From Durusdinium trenchii (taxonomy: Eukaryota > Sar > Dinophyceae > Suessiales > Symbiodiniaceae): a DNA stretch of 64,000 bases. Shown here piece by piece: positions 1 through 11,360 of the stretch; within the stretch, counting starts at the first letter, position 1; the number at the start of each line of letters is the position of its first letter. Where the stretch lies: the NCBI GenBank assembly GCA_963970005.1, contig CAXAMN010021273.1:1002143-1066142 (forward strand), read 5' to 3'. The notes below the pieces were generated by a model that saw only the letters and a list, made by a program, of their open reading frames with translations, ran no database searches and was not told where the DNA came from. The translations under genes were made by a program, and so were the position numbers.

Positions 1-2173
1 CTTTTCTATTGGATTCACTGTGTGTTTTTTTAATAGCAGGTTCAACAAATGGATTCACTTTGTTTATTGAATTGTGTGGTCACTCTGTTGACAGATCATT
101 CAGCTATGACGTGGCGTATCTCAATTACCCGCGACAAAGGTGTTCTCCATTTCCTGACGTTTTGGCCCAGCCCGGCTGCCACAGGGGTTTATGAACCAGT
201 TAACTTTGCCCAGCATTGAGAAAAAATTGAGGTTCCCCTTCTATTTGGATGAAAGCGTACCACGACCGTGTACCTCCTGAACACCTTAAGAGCATCGCAG
301 GAATCATCGCGCCCTGATAGTTTGTGTTTTGTTTTGGCGCTCGGAATACATCAGCGAAACCACATTCGATGTACATCAGTTGACTCAGTAGTTGACTCGT
401 CACTTGACCAAGCGTGGGTCGTTGCTCTACAGATTCTGGAGCAACGTCAAGGTGGAGGTTCCTGGAATTCCAGTGCAATATATGCCACTAGATCCCCTCA
501 CACATAAATAGATAGCCTATATGTGACAGGATGCACCATCCATCAACATGATGCTGACATGTCTGGAACACTTCCAATGGGATTTCTTGGAGTATAACAA
601 TCACTTGCATTGGGGGTTGCACCGAAGTGCTTCGCACTTGGTATGTTACTTTGCGTTCCCTTCCCATGTGGCCCACCAGCGTGTGTTCACGGCCAGGTCA
701 CCACTTGAAGCATGAGATTTGTTGCTTGGCGCATTTGGCGCCTCCAGAAGGAGTCCTCGAGATGGATTCCTACATGTACCAAACAGCTCCTCGGTCTCTG
801 AAGGCGCGACCGTTGACCGAGCGACCTGGTGGCGGTCGAACGAGTTTTCGCGGCCGTGGACGACCGGACTGGGCTCGGGGGCTCCAGGTTTTTGGACAGT
901 CAGATGCCCAGGTGGCTTGATAAGATCGATGTCTGGCCATTTGGGAATTGAGCCAAGGGAGTAAGTCCAAACCGATATGGAGTTGCTTTTGGCTCTTGGT
1001 CGATGACTTTGGATGGAGTCGCCTGGGAGTTGGTTGAAGAGTTAGAAGGACACATGTAGAACAACCCTCGATGATCCTCAACGACCACAAATATCTCATA
1101 ATGATCCATATAATAAACTGATCCAATCTGATCAAACATGGACGCTCAGGTCTTGTTTTGAAGGCAGCTCTTTCTTGTTGTGAATCCTTACGACCCCTTT
1201 TTTTGTCCTTTGACAATGTAAAGGAGATGTTTCAACTTGTCATTACTGTAGTTGGACTGGGTTAAAAGTCGTCAAGGCAACACATGGACCACCTCTTCTT
1301 GTGAATCCTCCCGTGACTTCAGCACCCAGGTAGGCTCTGAGTTGGTCACCTCTATCGCGGAGGCGTCACGTTGGTCACGCATGATGCTTGCGGTCAATGA
1401 ATCAAAGTGTTGGGAACACCTTTTCTTTGGGGCGCATGCTACTTGCAGGTATACTATATATATAAAGTTATATACACCTCTATATAACACTACCATAGTT
1501 AAAGTTGCAAAATTGTTCGTTTTGTTGGGAGTAGCACCATTTGTTTCCCGCATGCATTGTGGGCGGACAATAGCAGATAGGATCTGATAAGATAGTTCCT
1601 TTTTGATGTGATGGATGGGACATCAAATTGGCCTATAGGGGATGCTAACAGTGGGTTGCTTCAAGATCACATTGGTGTGGTATGAAACACTACACCTAAA
1701 GTATAAGCTTGTTTCATGATCACATCACTTTAGCCCTATAGGTACTTTGAGCACCTGATGATGTTCTTAGCTGTGGTATTGCTTCGGTCATTCGGCTGCA
1801 TCATTGGGGTCCAAAAGGTGTGGTATTGGTGGTGTATCAAGCGTTCAACAGCAGGCAGAATTGATTCATGCATGCAAATCATCTAACAAATCAAGCTCAT
1901 ATTTTATTCAACTGCAGTCCCACCGTTTGCATGTATATATATATATATGTGTGTGTGTGGGTGTGCTGTGAACCAGCAGAATAGGTTGATATTAAACTAA
2001 CCATGAAGCCAGTCAATAAGCATGACTCGTCGTTCGGCAATATATATATACTGTATAATATATTGCCTTCACGTTTGATCTTGAAGCTGATATGACTTAG
2101 TATGCATATATGTGTATCCTTACGTCACTCACCCTGGTCACTCACCGGCCCTGGTCGACCGGTGGCGCTGCAG
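1..2173. other. Gene-poor stretch
   Basis: No exon here could be supported. A GC-rich patch near 810-890 is open in two + frames and ends in an AG|GT-like site, but neither frame reads like protein. A short piece near 1329-1363 (V-G-S-E-L-V-T-S-I-A-E, flanked by CAG| and |GC) could be a small exon but is too short to call. A TA tract and a GT tract lie near 1932-1958. Confidence 0.4.
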
Positions 2174-3553
2174 GCCATGGGCTTACCTCTCGTGCGGCGC
2201 TGCATCGCCGGCGCGCCGAAGCGCTTGGACTCCGCGGAGTATGCGACTCGGAGTGACTCCGGGGGAGAAGGTGAAAGGCCCAAGGGTGGGTATATAGTAA
2301 ATACTCGAAGTACATACTCTTGGTGCAACTGATTCTATCTCCATCCATCGGCCTATTGGTCGGTTTGGTGTTCCGGCCCGGAGTTGGAGGGAAAGTGGGA
2401 CACGACACGCCACGACAAGGAGGTGTGGGTTTTGACTGGGTTGGACTGGGTATGCTTTATAGGCGACTGGAGGGTGAAAGTGCGGTAGAGGCTAGGACTG
2501 GGACCTGTTTTGGATCAGGGGTCGAAACAGCATTCGACATAGATTGACATGGTGCTATGTGAGAATCTTTGTTGCAGGTAGTGCATTCCATTGAATCTAG
2601 GCAAGTCTTAGAGTTGTTATGAATTGTGAACCAAGAAGGCAAGTGAACCTGGAGGAATAACAGTCCTGACATTTACTCACATACTTGCAATCAGGTCTTG
2701 CTAGGAATCCCCAACATCAGTGGACATAATGTGAACCAGCACTTCAAACTTACAAACTTCTTCAGCTTTCTCCAAACTGAGGCCCCAGAGGAAGGCGATG
2801 AGGTGGACTAGACGGATCAGGGATCGGAGTTGGAGAAGTTGGGAGAGTTTCTTAGATCCCTGGTCCAACACATTGAGCATTTGAGAGTTGGAGAAGTTGG
2901 GCAAGACACATCCAAGTTGTTTTGTTTTCATTGGGTTGGATGCGTTTTTTGCTGCGCTGCAACAATGTCAAGCTCGGGGCGATGTGATTTTGTACATGCT
3001 GCAGCTGATGAGAATCAATTTCCACAGCCATGAATTCCGGCATGATGCAATGCCAAGATGGAGGTGTGGAAAGTTTCTGCAAACACATCCTACGGCCATC
3101 TAGATTTCAAGTATAATTAGTTGAACCAGGATCGAGAAACGTTCAACCGATTTTAGGCCTGATATGTTTGTTACTTTGGTGGCAACAAGAGCTGCTACAA
3201 CCAACTAGATCAAACTGTTTGGCTGGCTGTAGCAGCTGTTCAAATCATTATTCCTCACCTCTAGTTTTTTGATTGTATGTGATATTAATTAATGTTGTCG
3301 GATCTATCTATGTACTGTATATATAAATATCATCCCACAACCGTTTGTAGCGTCAAGCAAGAGGATCACGGTCAGCCCAGTGATGCTTGAGACATCAGCG
3401 ATATCACTCCACGCCTTCCACGCCCTCCACGAGACGGCTTTTCAGAAGTGCATCGCCCGATGGATGGCTCCCGAAGTGCATCATACCTTGTCCCCCGGGC
3501 GCTTGGTCATCAATGTCACAGGCATCGACCATGCGCGCCTCTCGGCCAAGAAG
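2174..3553 (+). CDS. Two linked exons of an unidentified gene
   Basis: Two exons that join in phase. Exon 2174-2285 follows CAG|GC and reads A-M-G-L-P-L-V-R-R to G-E-R-P-K, ending with one extra base before GTGGG. Exon 3381-3553 follows CCCAG and supplies two bases plus 57 codons, including L-H-A-F-H-A-L-H-E-T-A-F-Q-K and S-P-G-R-L-V-I-N-V-T-G-I-D-H, then stops at AAGAAG|GTATGA. The second exon is convincing because its other two frames are much less protein-like. I do not recognise the family. The residues look soluble and mixed helix/strand, and no catalytic motif is visible. The 5' start of the gene was not found. Confidence 0.5.
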
Positions 3554-4414
3554 GTATGACCGGACGTCTCGACCCCGTCTCCATGGTGGAGCCCTCCAGC
3601 TGCGGGGGAAATGAGAAATACCTGGTGAGTTGAGGATCTCCTTCCAATTTATATACTGTACAGTGGTTAGCAGGACTGCAAGTCTTTCGCGAACAGTCCG
3701 CCATTCACTTGAGTACTCATGGAAGGGATGCCGCTGCCATAGAGATGTAATCAGTTGCATGTCCATGTGTAGAAGATTGTCCACGGTCTTACCTTTGCCT
3801 TTTTTTAACAGGCCCCTCGTCCCTCGGATGAGGCCGGCCTCGCCGGCCTTGCTGAAGATCAATGGCTCATCTCGTGACCGAAAACACCTGCAAATGAACA
3901 ACAACGGCCTACCCATGTCCGTGTAGTTCAAGTCTAAAGTCTGACTGGGATTCCAACTACCCATTTTCACAAATGAGGCCCTTTGATTCTCAAACATTTA
4001 AGTGACTTAGCAGCTCGGAGCTTTACCCCAATCGCCAGGCCTACACAACACTTAGCGCTGTACGCTTTTCATGACTGCTAAAGAAATGTGTTCCTGAGTC
4101 TCGCAATGAATTCAGAATTGATACATGCCCCATCAGGCCCCTGTAAAAAGACCAAGAGCATGTTATTATACAGTATCTTATTACAATATAGTATATCCGG
4201 AGCCCTTTGAGCCCTTTTTTTTGTGGGGGTACTAAGATCCTCCAACTCAGCATTTGGTGAACCCAAAGTCGGGAGGCATCTCTTTAAGCACCCTTCTGCA
4301 GCAGAAACATCATGAAAGTCGGGTCTGCCGGGTTCTGCCGGGTTCCACCGGTGGCAGAAGCCGGCAGGTGGAACCAACTCCGCTCCAACTCCGCTCACGG
4401 TGTAACCCTCTTAG

Positions 4415-4507
4415 GCGCCTTTGGGGACTTGGATGTGAAGGAAGATTGCGTGACCTTCCTTGCCAATGGCGAGAGAGTCTTTGGGCGGAGCGAGCATGGG
4501 TCACGGT
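4415..4507 (+). CDS. Candidate exon, unidentified
   Basis: Follows CTTAG with a GC start, the commonest acceptor context in this window. The best frame reads G-A-F-G-D-L-D-V-K-E-D-C-V-T-F-L-A-N-G-E-R-V-F-G. A second open frame exists (R-L-W-G-L-G-C-E-G), so the frame is not certain. It lies between stronger exons of the same strand and may belong to the same gene as 2174-3553, but the phases do not match directly. Just upstream, near 4333-4375, is an imperfect inverted repeat of GGTTCCACC. Confidence 0.35.
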
Positions 4508-4925
4508 GCACACCGGAGAAACGGTGCGGTCCGGAGAACGTGGGGCGTGGGTCAAAGCTTAGACTCAGAAAGAACAAGAGAAAGGTCCTGTTTGTGTGCT
4601 TCAGCTACAATGAAACCAACAATTAGCTGACTGTTGATAGATCATCTATGTATGATGATGTAAAAGGGAGAGAACGGATAGAAACTATACAGAATTTGAG
4701 GTCCTTTCGAAGGTGATCTCCCTGCTTAGGTCTGAGTCGAATGTCCTTTTTGTTTGCTTGCCTGGAGAATCTACCCAGACACTATGTGTATCTATGATGT
4801 TTTGCCTACAGCTGGGTGCTCGAAAAAGGCAACTACTCAGGGGGTGTATACCGATATATCTTCCATGATCCCATGAGGTGTTTGGTCTATAGGTGTCGTT
4901 GCGCTTGTTTCGCTTCGAGGTCCTT

Positions 4926-5104
4926 CTGAGCTTGGCACCTGGAACGCACCTTGAAGGAAATCACAGGCACTTCTTGTACAGCGAAACCACGAAGAGCTGG
5001 GAGGCGCTCAACAAATCTAATCAAACAGCTCAAGATGGCCTTGGCACGAAACACCAGTTCCAAGGCTGGGCTTTTCCATCTGTTCGTTCCGCACTTCGTA
5101 TCTA
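4926..5104 (+). CDS. Candidate exon, unidentified
   Basis: One + frame is open and protein-like, reading L-S-L-A-P-G-T-H-L-E-G-N-H-R-H-F-L-Y-S-E, then S-W-E-A-L-N-K-S-N-Q and G-W-A-F-P-S-V-R-S-A. A second frame is also open, so this is moderate support only. Splice limits were not fixed. No family is recognised. Confidence 0.3.
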
Positions 5105-6213
5105 GTAGTCACTGGCCTTTTGTGGCCGTGTGGCCCTGGCCTTTCCTAGTCGGTGGGGAAGGGGAGATGAGAACGACCCCCCACTGTTCGCACTGTTGAT
5201 GCCCGGTTCCATTCCGATCATTCCTTGCGCACCAGCCAGTGATTTGGGACAGTGTATTGATGGCGTATCAGAGACTGTTCATTGCTTTTCGCTGGAGGAG
5301 TTTCTTCCTTTTGAGGATAGGCATGGATAGGCCAAGCAAGCACACGTCGAGTGAGTCATTGAGTGCCTGGGGCGACCACTCCTTGACGTTGCTGAGCCCT
5401 TTCCACCTAACCAGTCTACCATTGAAAAATCATGAAAAAAACACAATGTCAGTAGGACAGGCATCCAGAGGGCGCAGGTACGACATTTGCGCCAATCTGC
5501 CAACAATTGACCTTGACCATATGTGGGCAGTATATATTGAATTATTATGATACACTATATAGCAGCATTGGATTGAAGAAAACACATTTTTTTGTACATC
5601 AGCAAAGTCATTTGAAGCATTTGACCCCTTTCGTCATTCAGACATCTCATCCTCACTCGATCTCTCAAGGATCCTCGATCTCGCTTTCCTCCGAGGATCA
5701 ACACCAACGATTGCTCCGCTCGTGTCAGGACTCGATCGAGGAAATCATGTGCACCGAAAAATCACAGGAAGTCCAGCAGTGGCTAATCGTTAGAGGATCA
5801 TGTAAATGATTCGAGGACCTGTTCGTAACCAAGATTCATTGTTCGGAAATGCACTCTGCGAACTACTCTCTTTTGTTCTTTTGTTTATCTCTCTCTCTCA
5901 AAGACTATATTCCACCCCATCCAGAGGTTCAAGGCTACAGTCTACTTGTCTACTTCTGAGGAGTGGAGTTGAAGCCAGTTGACAAAGACCAAAGAGCAAT
6001 CCTTCCTAAACCTCCCAGGAATATGGGGCCTCAATTTCCCCTCTACTTGTAGGGAGGATCTTGAAAACAACATGCAAAGGTAAATTGGTACAATTTTGCA
6101 AAAGCGAGGAAGATATTGAATCTAAGGAACATAGATTGAAGCAACCGTTGTTTGGTTCTATGGTTCTGGCCATGGATGTTCACGCTTCTTGATCAATTGC
6201 CAGGAAAAAGGAC

Positions 6214-6471
6214 CTCATCATTGCCTGGCAATGCGAGGAACCGGAACGAGATGATCGTACCTGGGCCGCTCGAATCGCCCCACCAGGTTCGCCCGGATCG
6301 GTTCCATCGCCCCAAAACCCAGCTGCGCGGTTCCAAACCGTTGAAACACCGCGGGTGACGCGGTGGGTTTCGGTGGGTTTCGGCTCCGGACTCGAGTTCG
6401 ACCAGGTTTTTTGCGGGACCCTGGATGCGGAAGCACCAGGGAGGATCATCGCGGCAGGGCGAGGCGGAACC
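6214..6471 (+). CDS. Candidate coding island, unidentified
   Basis: A GC-rich island open in one + frame from 6214 to beyond 6471. It reads L-I-I-A-W-Q-C-E-E-P-E-R-D-D at the start and L-E-F-D-Q-V-F-C-G-T-L-D-A-E-A-P-G-R-I-I-A-A at the end, with a proline/serine-rich middle. A minus-strand frame is also open across the island. It may hold two short exons separated by noncoding sequence. No family is recognised. Confidence 0.3.
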
Positions 6472-8168
6472 ATGAATATATACTTTTACAGTGGTTTCAG
6501 AGGCGAGAAATGGCACTGGCCCTTAAATACTGGCACCGAAAAAAGATGATTAGACAGATGGGGGTTCATCTAAACCACCTTAAACCACAGGCCTTTGTGC
6601 CCTCTATTCTCAATCCACGATATAACGAACCAAGGGGTGGTCGACCGATCCCATGGGTGATTCACTTGGTGTTGCGGGGGAGTCATGGTGAGTAGTCCCC
6701 ATTTCTGGGGAAGTGGCTGTTCCTTATTTTTTGTTGGTTCCTTATAGTGGTTCTCAAATAGATAGAAACGGTTTCGAACACATTTTTAGAGGCGTTTGTC
6801 ATTTTGGTTCACAGCCTAATTGTTCATGCCTGTCCAAGGAGCTGTAGGCGTAGAACTTGGATCGAGTCCAAGCTCATTGGGAGGATGTGGCCGAGGAATT
6901 AATTGATGGGTCATGGTTGCTTTCTTTGTTGGACAACAAGCATTTGCTTACATATTGCGTCAAGAGTGACTTCTAAGGTACCTGCATGCCGATCCTCACG
7001 GCGGGCCACTGGGCGAGCTCTCGAGGCATTTTTCGACTTTTGAATGTCCCATTGATTCTTGAAGTGGTCAAAACCCAGTAGAATGATACTACGCATGTGA
7101 TGTGTATTCCAATATGTCTCCGACATGTGCATCACTGTAAAGACGACCGTCAACACATTCTGATGCCTTTGCAGTAGACCAGGCGAAACATAAGCGGCTT
7201 TTGGTGTCTAATATTATTTGCATTTGTTTGACGCTTTCAGATACCTCGATCCTGTTGGACATGTATGGTCAAGCCAGCTGAGGCATAACACACAGCCCAC
7301 CACCTCAAGTCTCACCGATGTCGAAAGAGGCGACGTTGGTGGGGACTCCATCTTGCGTTGTCAGCTGCTTTCATTCCAGTTCAGACATAACTCATGCGAA
7401 ACTATGTTTCTCTGCTCATTGCTTGTCTATTTCAGTACCCAGGCCAATGCAACAGCCTGCAACTAATCAATCATGGCACTCGGGCAACAGTGTGAACTTT
7501 CTGGAAGGAATGCCACAAATTGTTGGCTCTATTATATAACTGGAGATCGAGGACTGACTGACCAGCTGACTGACTGGAGTCTGTTTGGTGCCTTAAATAC
7601 TGCAGAAAGGGACAATGCCTGAAAGTTGTGTTTATCAACTGGTTTGATTTGTGAACATGTCCAATTGCCTTTGTACCCCTCCTTTGAAGTTGTAACATGG
7701 CAGCCCTGAAAGAAAACAATGGGGCTAGATCACAAAATCCCACCCATGCAGACGATGCAGGTGCATTTTGCATGTGCTGCTTCGGTGAGATGGGCAGCTG
7801 AAAAACTGGCGATCTTGCAGATACCAGAAACAGCTGAAGGCGCTGATGGCACCTAATGAAACAGCCAATTTGCTGCTGGTGCCATGGCACTCCCATGGCA
7901 CTGATGGCTGTTGACAGTCGGTTGCGGCACTGATGGATGTGGACAGGTGACCGGATGTGGAGGGAAAAACACTCGAAAGTGTTCCTTCTGTCTTCAGAAC
8001 ACCTGACAGATCCAACGAGTTCAAAGCTTTTGATTGGTTCCAGTGAAACCGGTCGCCGCCCGCCCTCTTTTCGAACGATGGCCACACCGAGGTGGGGCAT
8101 AGGATGGATGTCGTTGACTCGGTTCCTTCATGTGGTGCCATCCTCTTGACTCGTGGCCTCCTCCTCAG

Positions 8169-8312
8169 ACAGGGTCTCCGTCTGGCGATCCGTCCAGTGG
8201 AGCAGACCGGTCGAGTCCTTCGGTGCCAGGCTTCCAGCGTTTCAAGGCAGAGGTCGGCCTGGCCGAGTTGGCCTTCTATGCGTGTGAGACTGAGAGACGG
8301 TGGAACTCGTAG
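8169..8312 (+). CDS. Candidate exon, unidentified
   Basis: Begins after CTCAG with T-G-S-P-S-G-D-P-S-S-G and continues into a helix-like stretch F-K-A-E-V-G-L-A-E-L-A-F-Y-A-C-E-T-E, then stops at 8310. It could be a terminal exon, or the real end may be an internal donor before the stop. The neighbouring exons on the same strand are also unidentified. Confidence 0.35.
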   Translation, partial: TGSPSGDPSSGADRSSPSVPGFQRFKAEVGLAELAFYACETERRWNS

Positions 8313-8505
8313 GCGACTCCGTGATCTCCGTGATCGCGGGACTCTATGATAATCTATGAGAATCTAGGAGGATTTGATATGATTTGATAGTGGATTTGTT
8401 TTTTCTTGTCGTTTGATGGTCGGACCTTCAGTTTCTTGGGGTCTGCCTAAGCTGGTCGTCCTTCGCATCGGTCCTGCCGTTTTCCTTCCTTCCTGCGCGC
8501 ACGAG

Positions 8506-8589
8506 GCTTCGCCTGGCCAGGCTCGGCACGCCAAAGGCGCTGTGGCCGCAGCTCCAGGCCGCGGAGGCACAGCTGAGTGAGGCCCTGAG
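8506..8589 (+). CDS. Helical candidate exon, unidentified
   Basis: Follows a pyrimidine-rich tract ending GCACGAG|GC and ends at CTGAG|GC, so both borders carry the AG|GC pattern seen at proven junctions here. The frame reads L-R-L-A-R-L-G-T-P-K-A-L-W-P-Q-L-Q-A-A-E and on to A-Q-L-S-E-A-L, an alanine/leucine-rich amphipathic helix. The frame stays open well past the donor. No family assignment; it probably belongs to the gene ending at 9838. Confidence 0.45.
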
Positions 8590-8753
8590 GCGCGGTGGAA
8601 CGACCTACCCTCGCTCGGCACGAGTTCGCCGGTCTACTGTGCTTTCAGAGAGCTCGAGCAGGGTCCAGATCACTCTAAGTCTAAAGGGATCCTCACCCTC
8701 CGGTGCTTTGTTGGAGTCATCTGGTGAACCGTTGGCCCTTGGCCCTGCTATAC

Positions 8754-8867
8754 CCCAGACGCTCCATGGGACAGCCATATAAAATCATATAAATGCCGCC
8801 TACATTGACCCCCCTAACCACCACCCCAACTGATCGGCATATACGGCAGTCCCATGGAGCGTCTGGG
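8754..8867. repeat. Inverted-repeat element, family 1
   Basis: A perfect 17-bp inverted repeat (CCCAGACGCTCCATGGG) encloses about 80 bp. The interior, read on the minus strand, carries the family motif TTGGGGTGGT followed by GGGGGGTCAATGTAG. Related elements are at 26016, 35186, 44790 and 46324. Confidence 0.8.
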
Positions 8868-9634
8868 TACTGTGGTTTCAGAGGTGAGAAATGGCACTGG
8901 TACTCCTATGCACCCCTACATGTTGACGGGACAGGGGTGGGTGGGGTTTTGGCGGGGCAGTCCTCACCTTATAAGGATATCGTTGGAGCCCTAGGGGATG
9001 TCAAAATGATGATCCCAGTGTGCTGATGGGTCCAGGATGTACCTGGGGGAATTGGATGAGACTGGCGGCAACATTCACATCGAGACACGGGTGAGCTGAC
9101 CGTGTTTGTCCGAGGTAGAAACTGCGGGCCTAGAAACAGAACAAAACTGTATACAAGTCCAAGTAGATGTAAATGTCCCCAAGTATATACGGAAACTGTA
9201 TGCGATTTATTGCAAAGGGATGCAAAGGGGTATTCGGTATTCACGTTATTTTGGAGTCACTCTTATGCTTCAAACATGTCCAAATCGTCCCAAAACCGTC
9301 AATACCAGCAGACCCCAAACATCCTTTAAAATATCTGAAATCTATCTCAGATCATAAACATCCGAGGCTTCTCGGCTTTCTCAAACGTTCCGAAGGCAGA
9401 GAGCAGCGGGTGAAGAGCCCCAGTTTGAGGCTGGGCGGAAAGGCCTTGGCGACGCCGGGAGGACCCCAATGGGGTTTGAGTCGAAGGAATCCGTTGCTGC
9501 CTCAAAGCAGATGTCCATTGGGTTTCAAAACACATGGGAGACCACCATGGGCACCTATAGCTGCAGTGACGTGTGTCAAGGATGAACTAGAGTAACTGTT
9601 TTTTTTTCATGTATTTTCCTTGTTTTTGTGTTAG

Positions 9635-9838
9635 GCACACCCCACCCATGACATGGATTGGGAGAAGATATACTGTCAGACTTGCGGATCTCCATTGAGC
9701 AACGCCGCCACACAGGTCATGGCCTCCGTGTGGAGCACCGTGCAGCGTGTCTCGGAGAACTACGATCGCATGCACGCACAGCCAAACACAGAACTCCGAG
9801 ATCTCTGCGATGTTCATGCTATTTTGAGCATGAAATGA
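9635..9838 (+). CDS. Terminal exon, unidentified protein
   Basis: Starts after a strong T-rich acceptor (TTTTTGTGTTAG|GC) and runs 67 codons to a TGA at 9836. It reads A-H-P-T-H-D-M-D-W-E-K-I-Y-C-Q-T-C-G-S-P-L and then a helical tail with S-V-W-S-T-V-Q-R-V-S-E-N-Y-D-R. A C-x-x-C pair (Cys-Gln-Thr-Cys) is visible but there is no second pair, so a zinc site is not supported. The clear acceptor, single good frame and stop make this the most secure exon of the first 10 kb. An ATG at 9653 is internal and need not be a start. Confidence 0.6.
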   Translation, partial: AHPTHDMDWEKIYCQTCGSPLSNAATQVMASVWSTVQRVSENYDRMHAQPNTELRDLCDVHAILSMK

Positions 9839-10462
9839 GCAAAGCCTTATCATATCTTATTATCATAAAGATCATAAGTCACCATGTGGGAATTGAGCCG
9901 AGAGTCTTATAGAAGGTCCTGAACAAATACTGAGACACCCTCCCAAGTCTGGGGTTCATGGGGGTTCCAAAAGTCAGTCGTGCTTGAGGCCCTCAACTGG
10001 CCCGATTCCATGCCCCAGGCATGCCGACCGGTGAGAAGGAACGCACTGTCTGTGCTGAAGATAGTCTCCGATCTGTGAAAAAGCACTTGTGTCTTGTGGG
10101 TTCTACCCGGGCGCGGTGGGCCATACCCAGGCATCGCCGGCGCTGTGGAAGATGTGACCATGGAGGTGCCCAGACCCTTCCGGTGGGTGATGACAGACCG
10201 ATGAGCCAGACCTCATGGGACAACGTATCTCTGTTAGGGCAACGGGCCCAAGCACTTGCGTCGTATTGGATCCACAGCAAACAGATCCAAACACATAATA
10301 CTGTACATCGTAATACTGTATCATAATATGATACTATTATAGTAATATATATATATATACAATATATACACACATAATATTATATGTTTGTGTATTATAT
10401 ATTATATATATATCACAATACAATAAGATATTCATGATGGTTATATAATAGGTCTATATCAG

Positions 10463-10591
10463 GAGGCCAAGGGAGGGAGACTTGGCCTTCCACTGGCGCT
10501 TTCTCCGGGCGACGCGGCGCGAAAGCAGCGCCAGGTCGCAGAGGCGCCACTCTTGGGGATCGAGGCGGAATCGGAGATCTGGGCGGTCTGA
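10463..10591 (+). CDS. Candidate exon, unidentified
   Basis: Begins after ATCAG and reads E-A-K-G-G-R-L-G-L-P-L-A-L-S-P-G-D-A-A-R, then Q-V-A-E-A-P-L-L-G-I-E-A-E-S-E-I-W, stopping at 10589. An alternative end at ATCGAG|GC (10564) would make it internal. It could be an early exon of the aldo-keto reductase downstream, but the reading phase does not match the next assigned exon. Confidence 0.35.
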   Translation, partial: EAKGGRLGLPLALSPGDAARKQRQVAEAPLLGIEAESEIWAV

Positions 10592-11360
10592 GAGGAGAAG
10601 GAATTCCCCCCAAGAAAGGGATGGAACAAAGGTGAATGCCCGGCGAATTCCAGGCCAAAGGTGTTGAACATGTTTGATCACCCCACACTTGGGAGGTTAG
10701 AATCACATCTAAGTGGTAAATGAAAGGTATCCTAGCAGCTCCAAGCAATTGGGATCTCGTGTTGTACCGTGCTACAAACTGCTCCATTCGTGAGGAGTGA
10801 CTGGACTCCCTCACCATAGAGGGTTGACCAATCAGAAAGACCCTGTGCATATCTTGATATGTCTTGTGTGGACCATCCAAATGCTTTTATGAGCGCCTCC
10901 AGTGGCGGCTTGCCTGCCGTTGACTAGCCTGCTTGCATGTTTGACTGACTTTTCTCATTGGACATCAGGCTTGGTATGGCTTGATGTTTCCTCATTCTCA
11001 GCTTCATGGATGTGCTGATGTGTTTTCTCTTCATCCGAGCACAGAACAGCAGATGATGCAGAGTCATCAGACACAACAGGGCCGGAAAAGAGCTCAACTC
11101 CAGTCCTCTCCTCGAAGACTTGCGCATGTTGTCAACCCGAATTGAGGGCAGGAACCCAGGAACTTTGTCACCTTGTTGCCAGGTGACCAGACATATCTTG
11201 ACATATCTCGACATTGTGAAGTAGAAAGGGGACTTGCCAGATTCTACATGACTACCAGAAGTATATATATATATATGCGCATACAAAACACACATATATA
11301 CTATATGTATATTTATTTACTTATATTCTTTTGTATTGCCTGTTCACTTGACACCCGCAG

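Noticed and set aside
900-960. Possible conserved peptide G-H-L-G-I-E-P-R
   Set aside because: A similar DNA segment recurs at 9885-9905, so it is a short noncoding repeat rather than protein conservation.
7471-8100. 209-codon minus-strand open frame
   Set aside because: No start context, splice support or recognisable motif; AT-rich composition unlike the proven exons. A + strand candidate exon follows at 8169.
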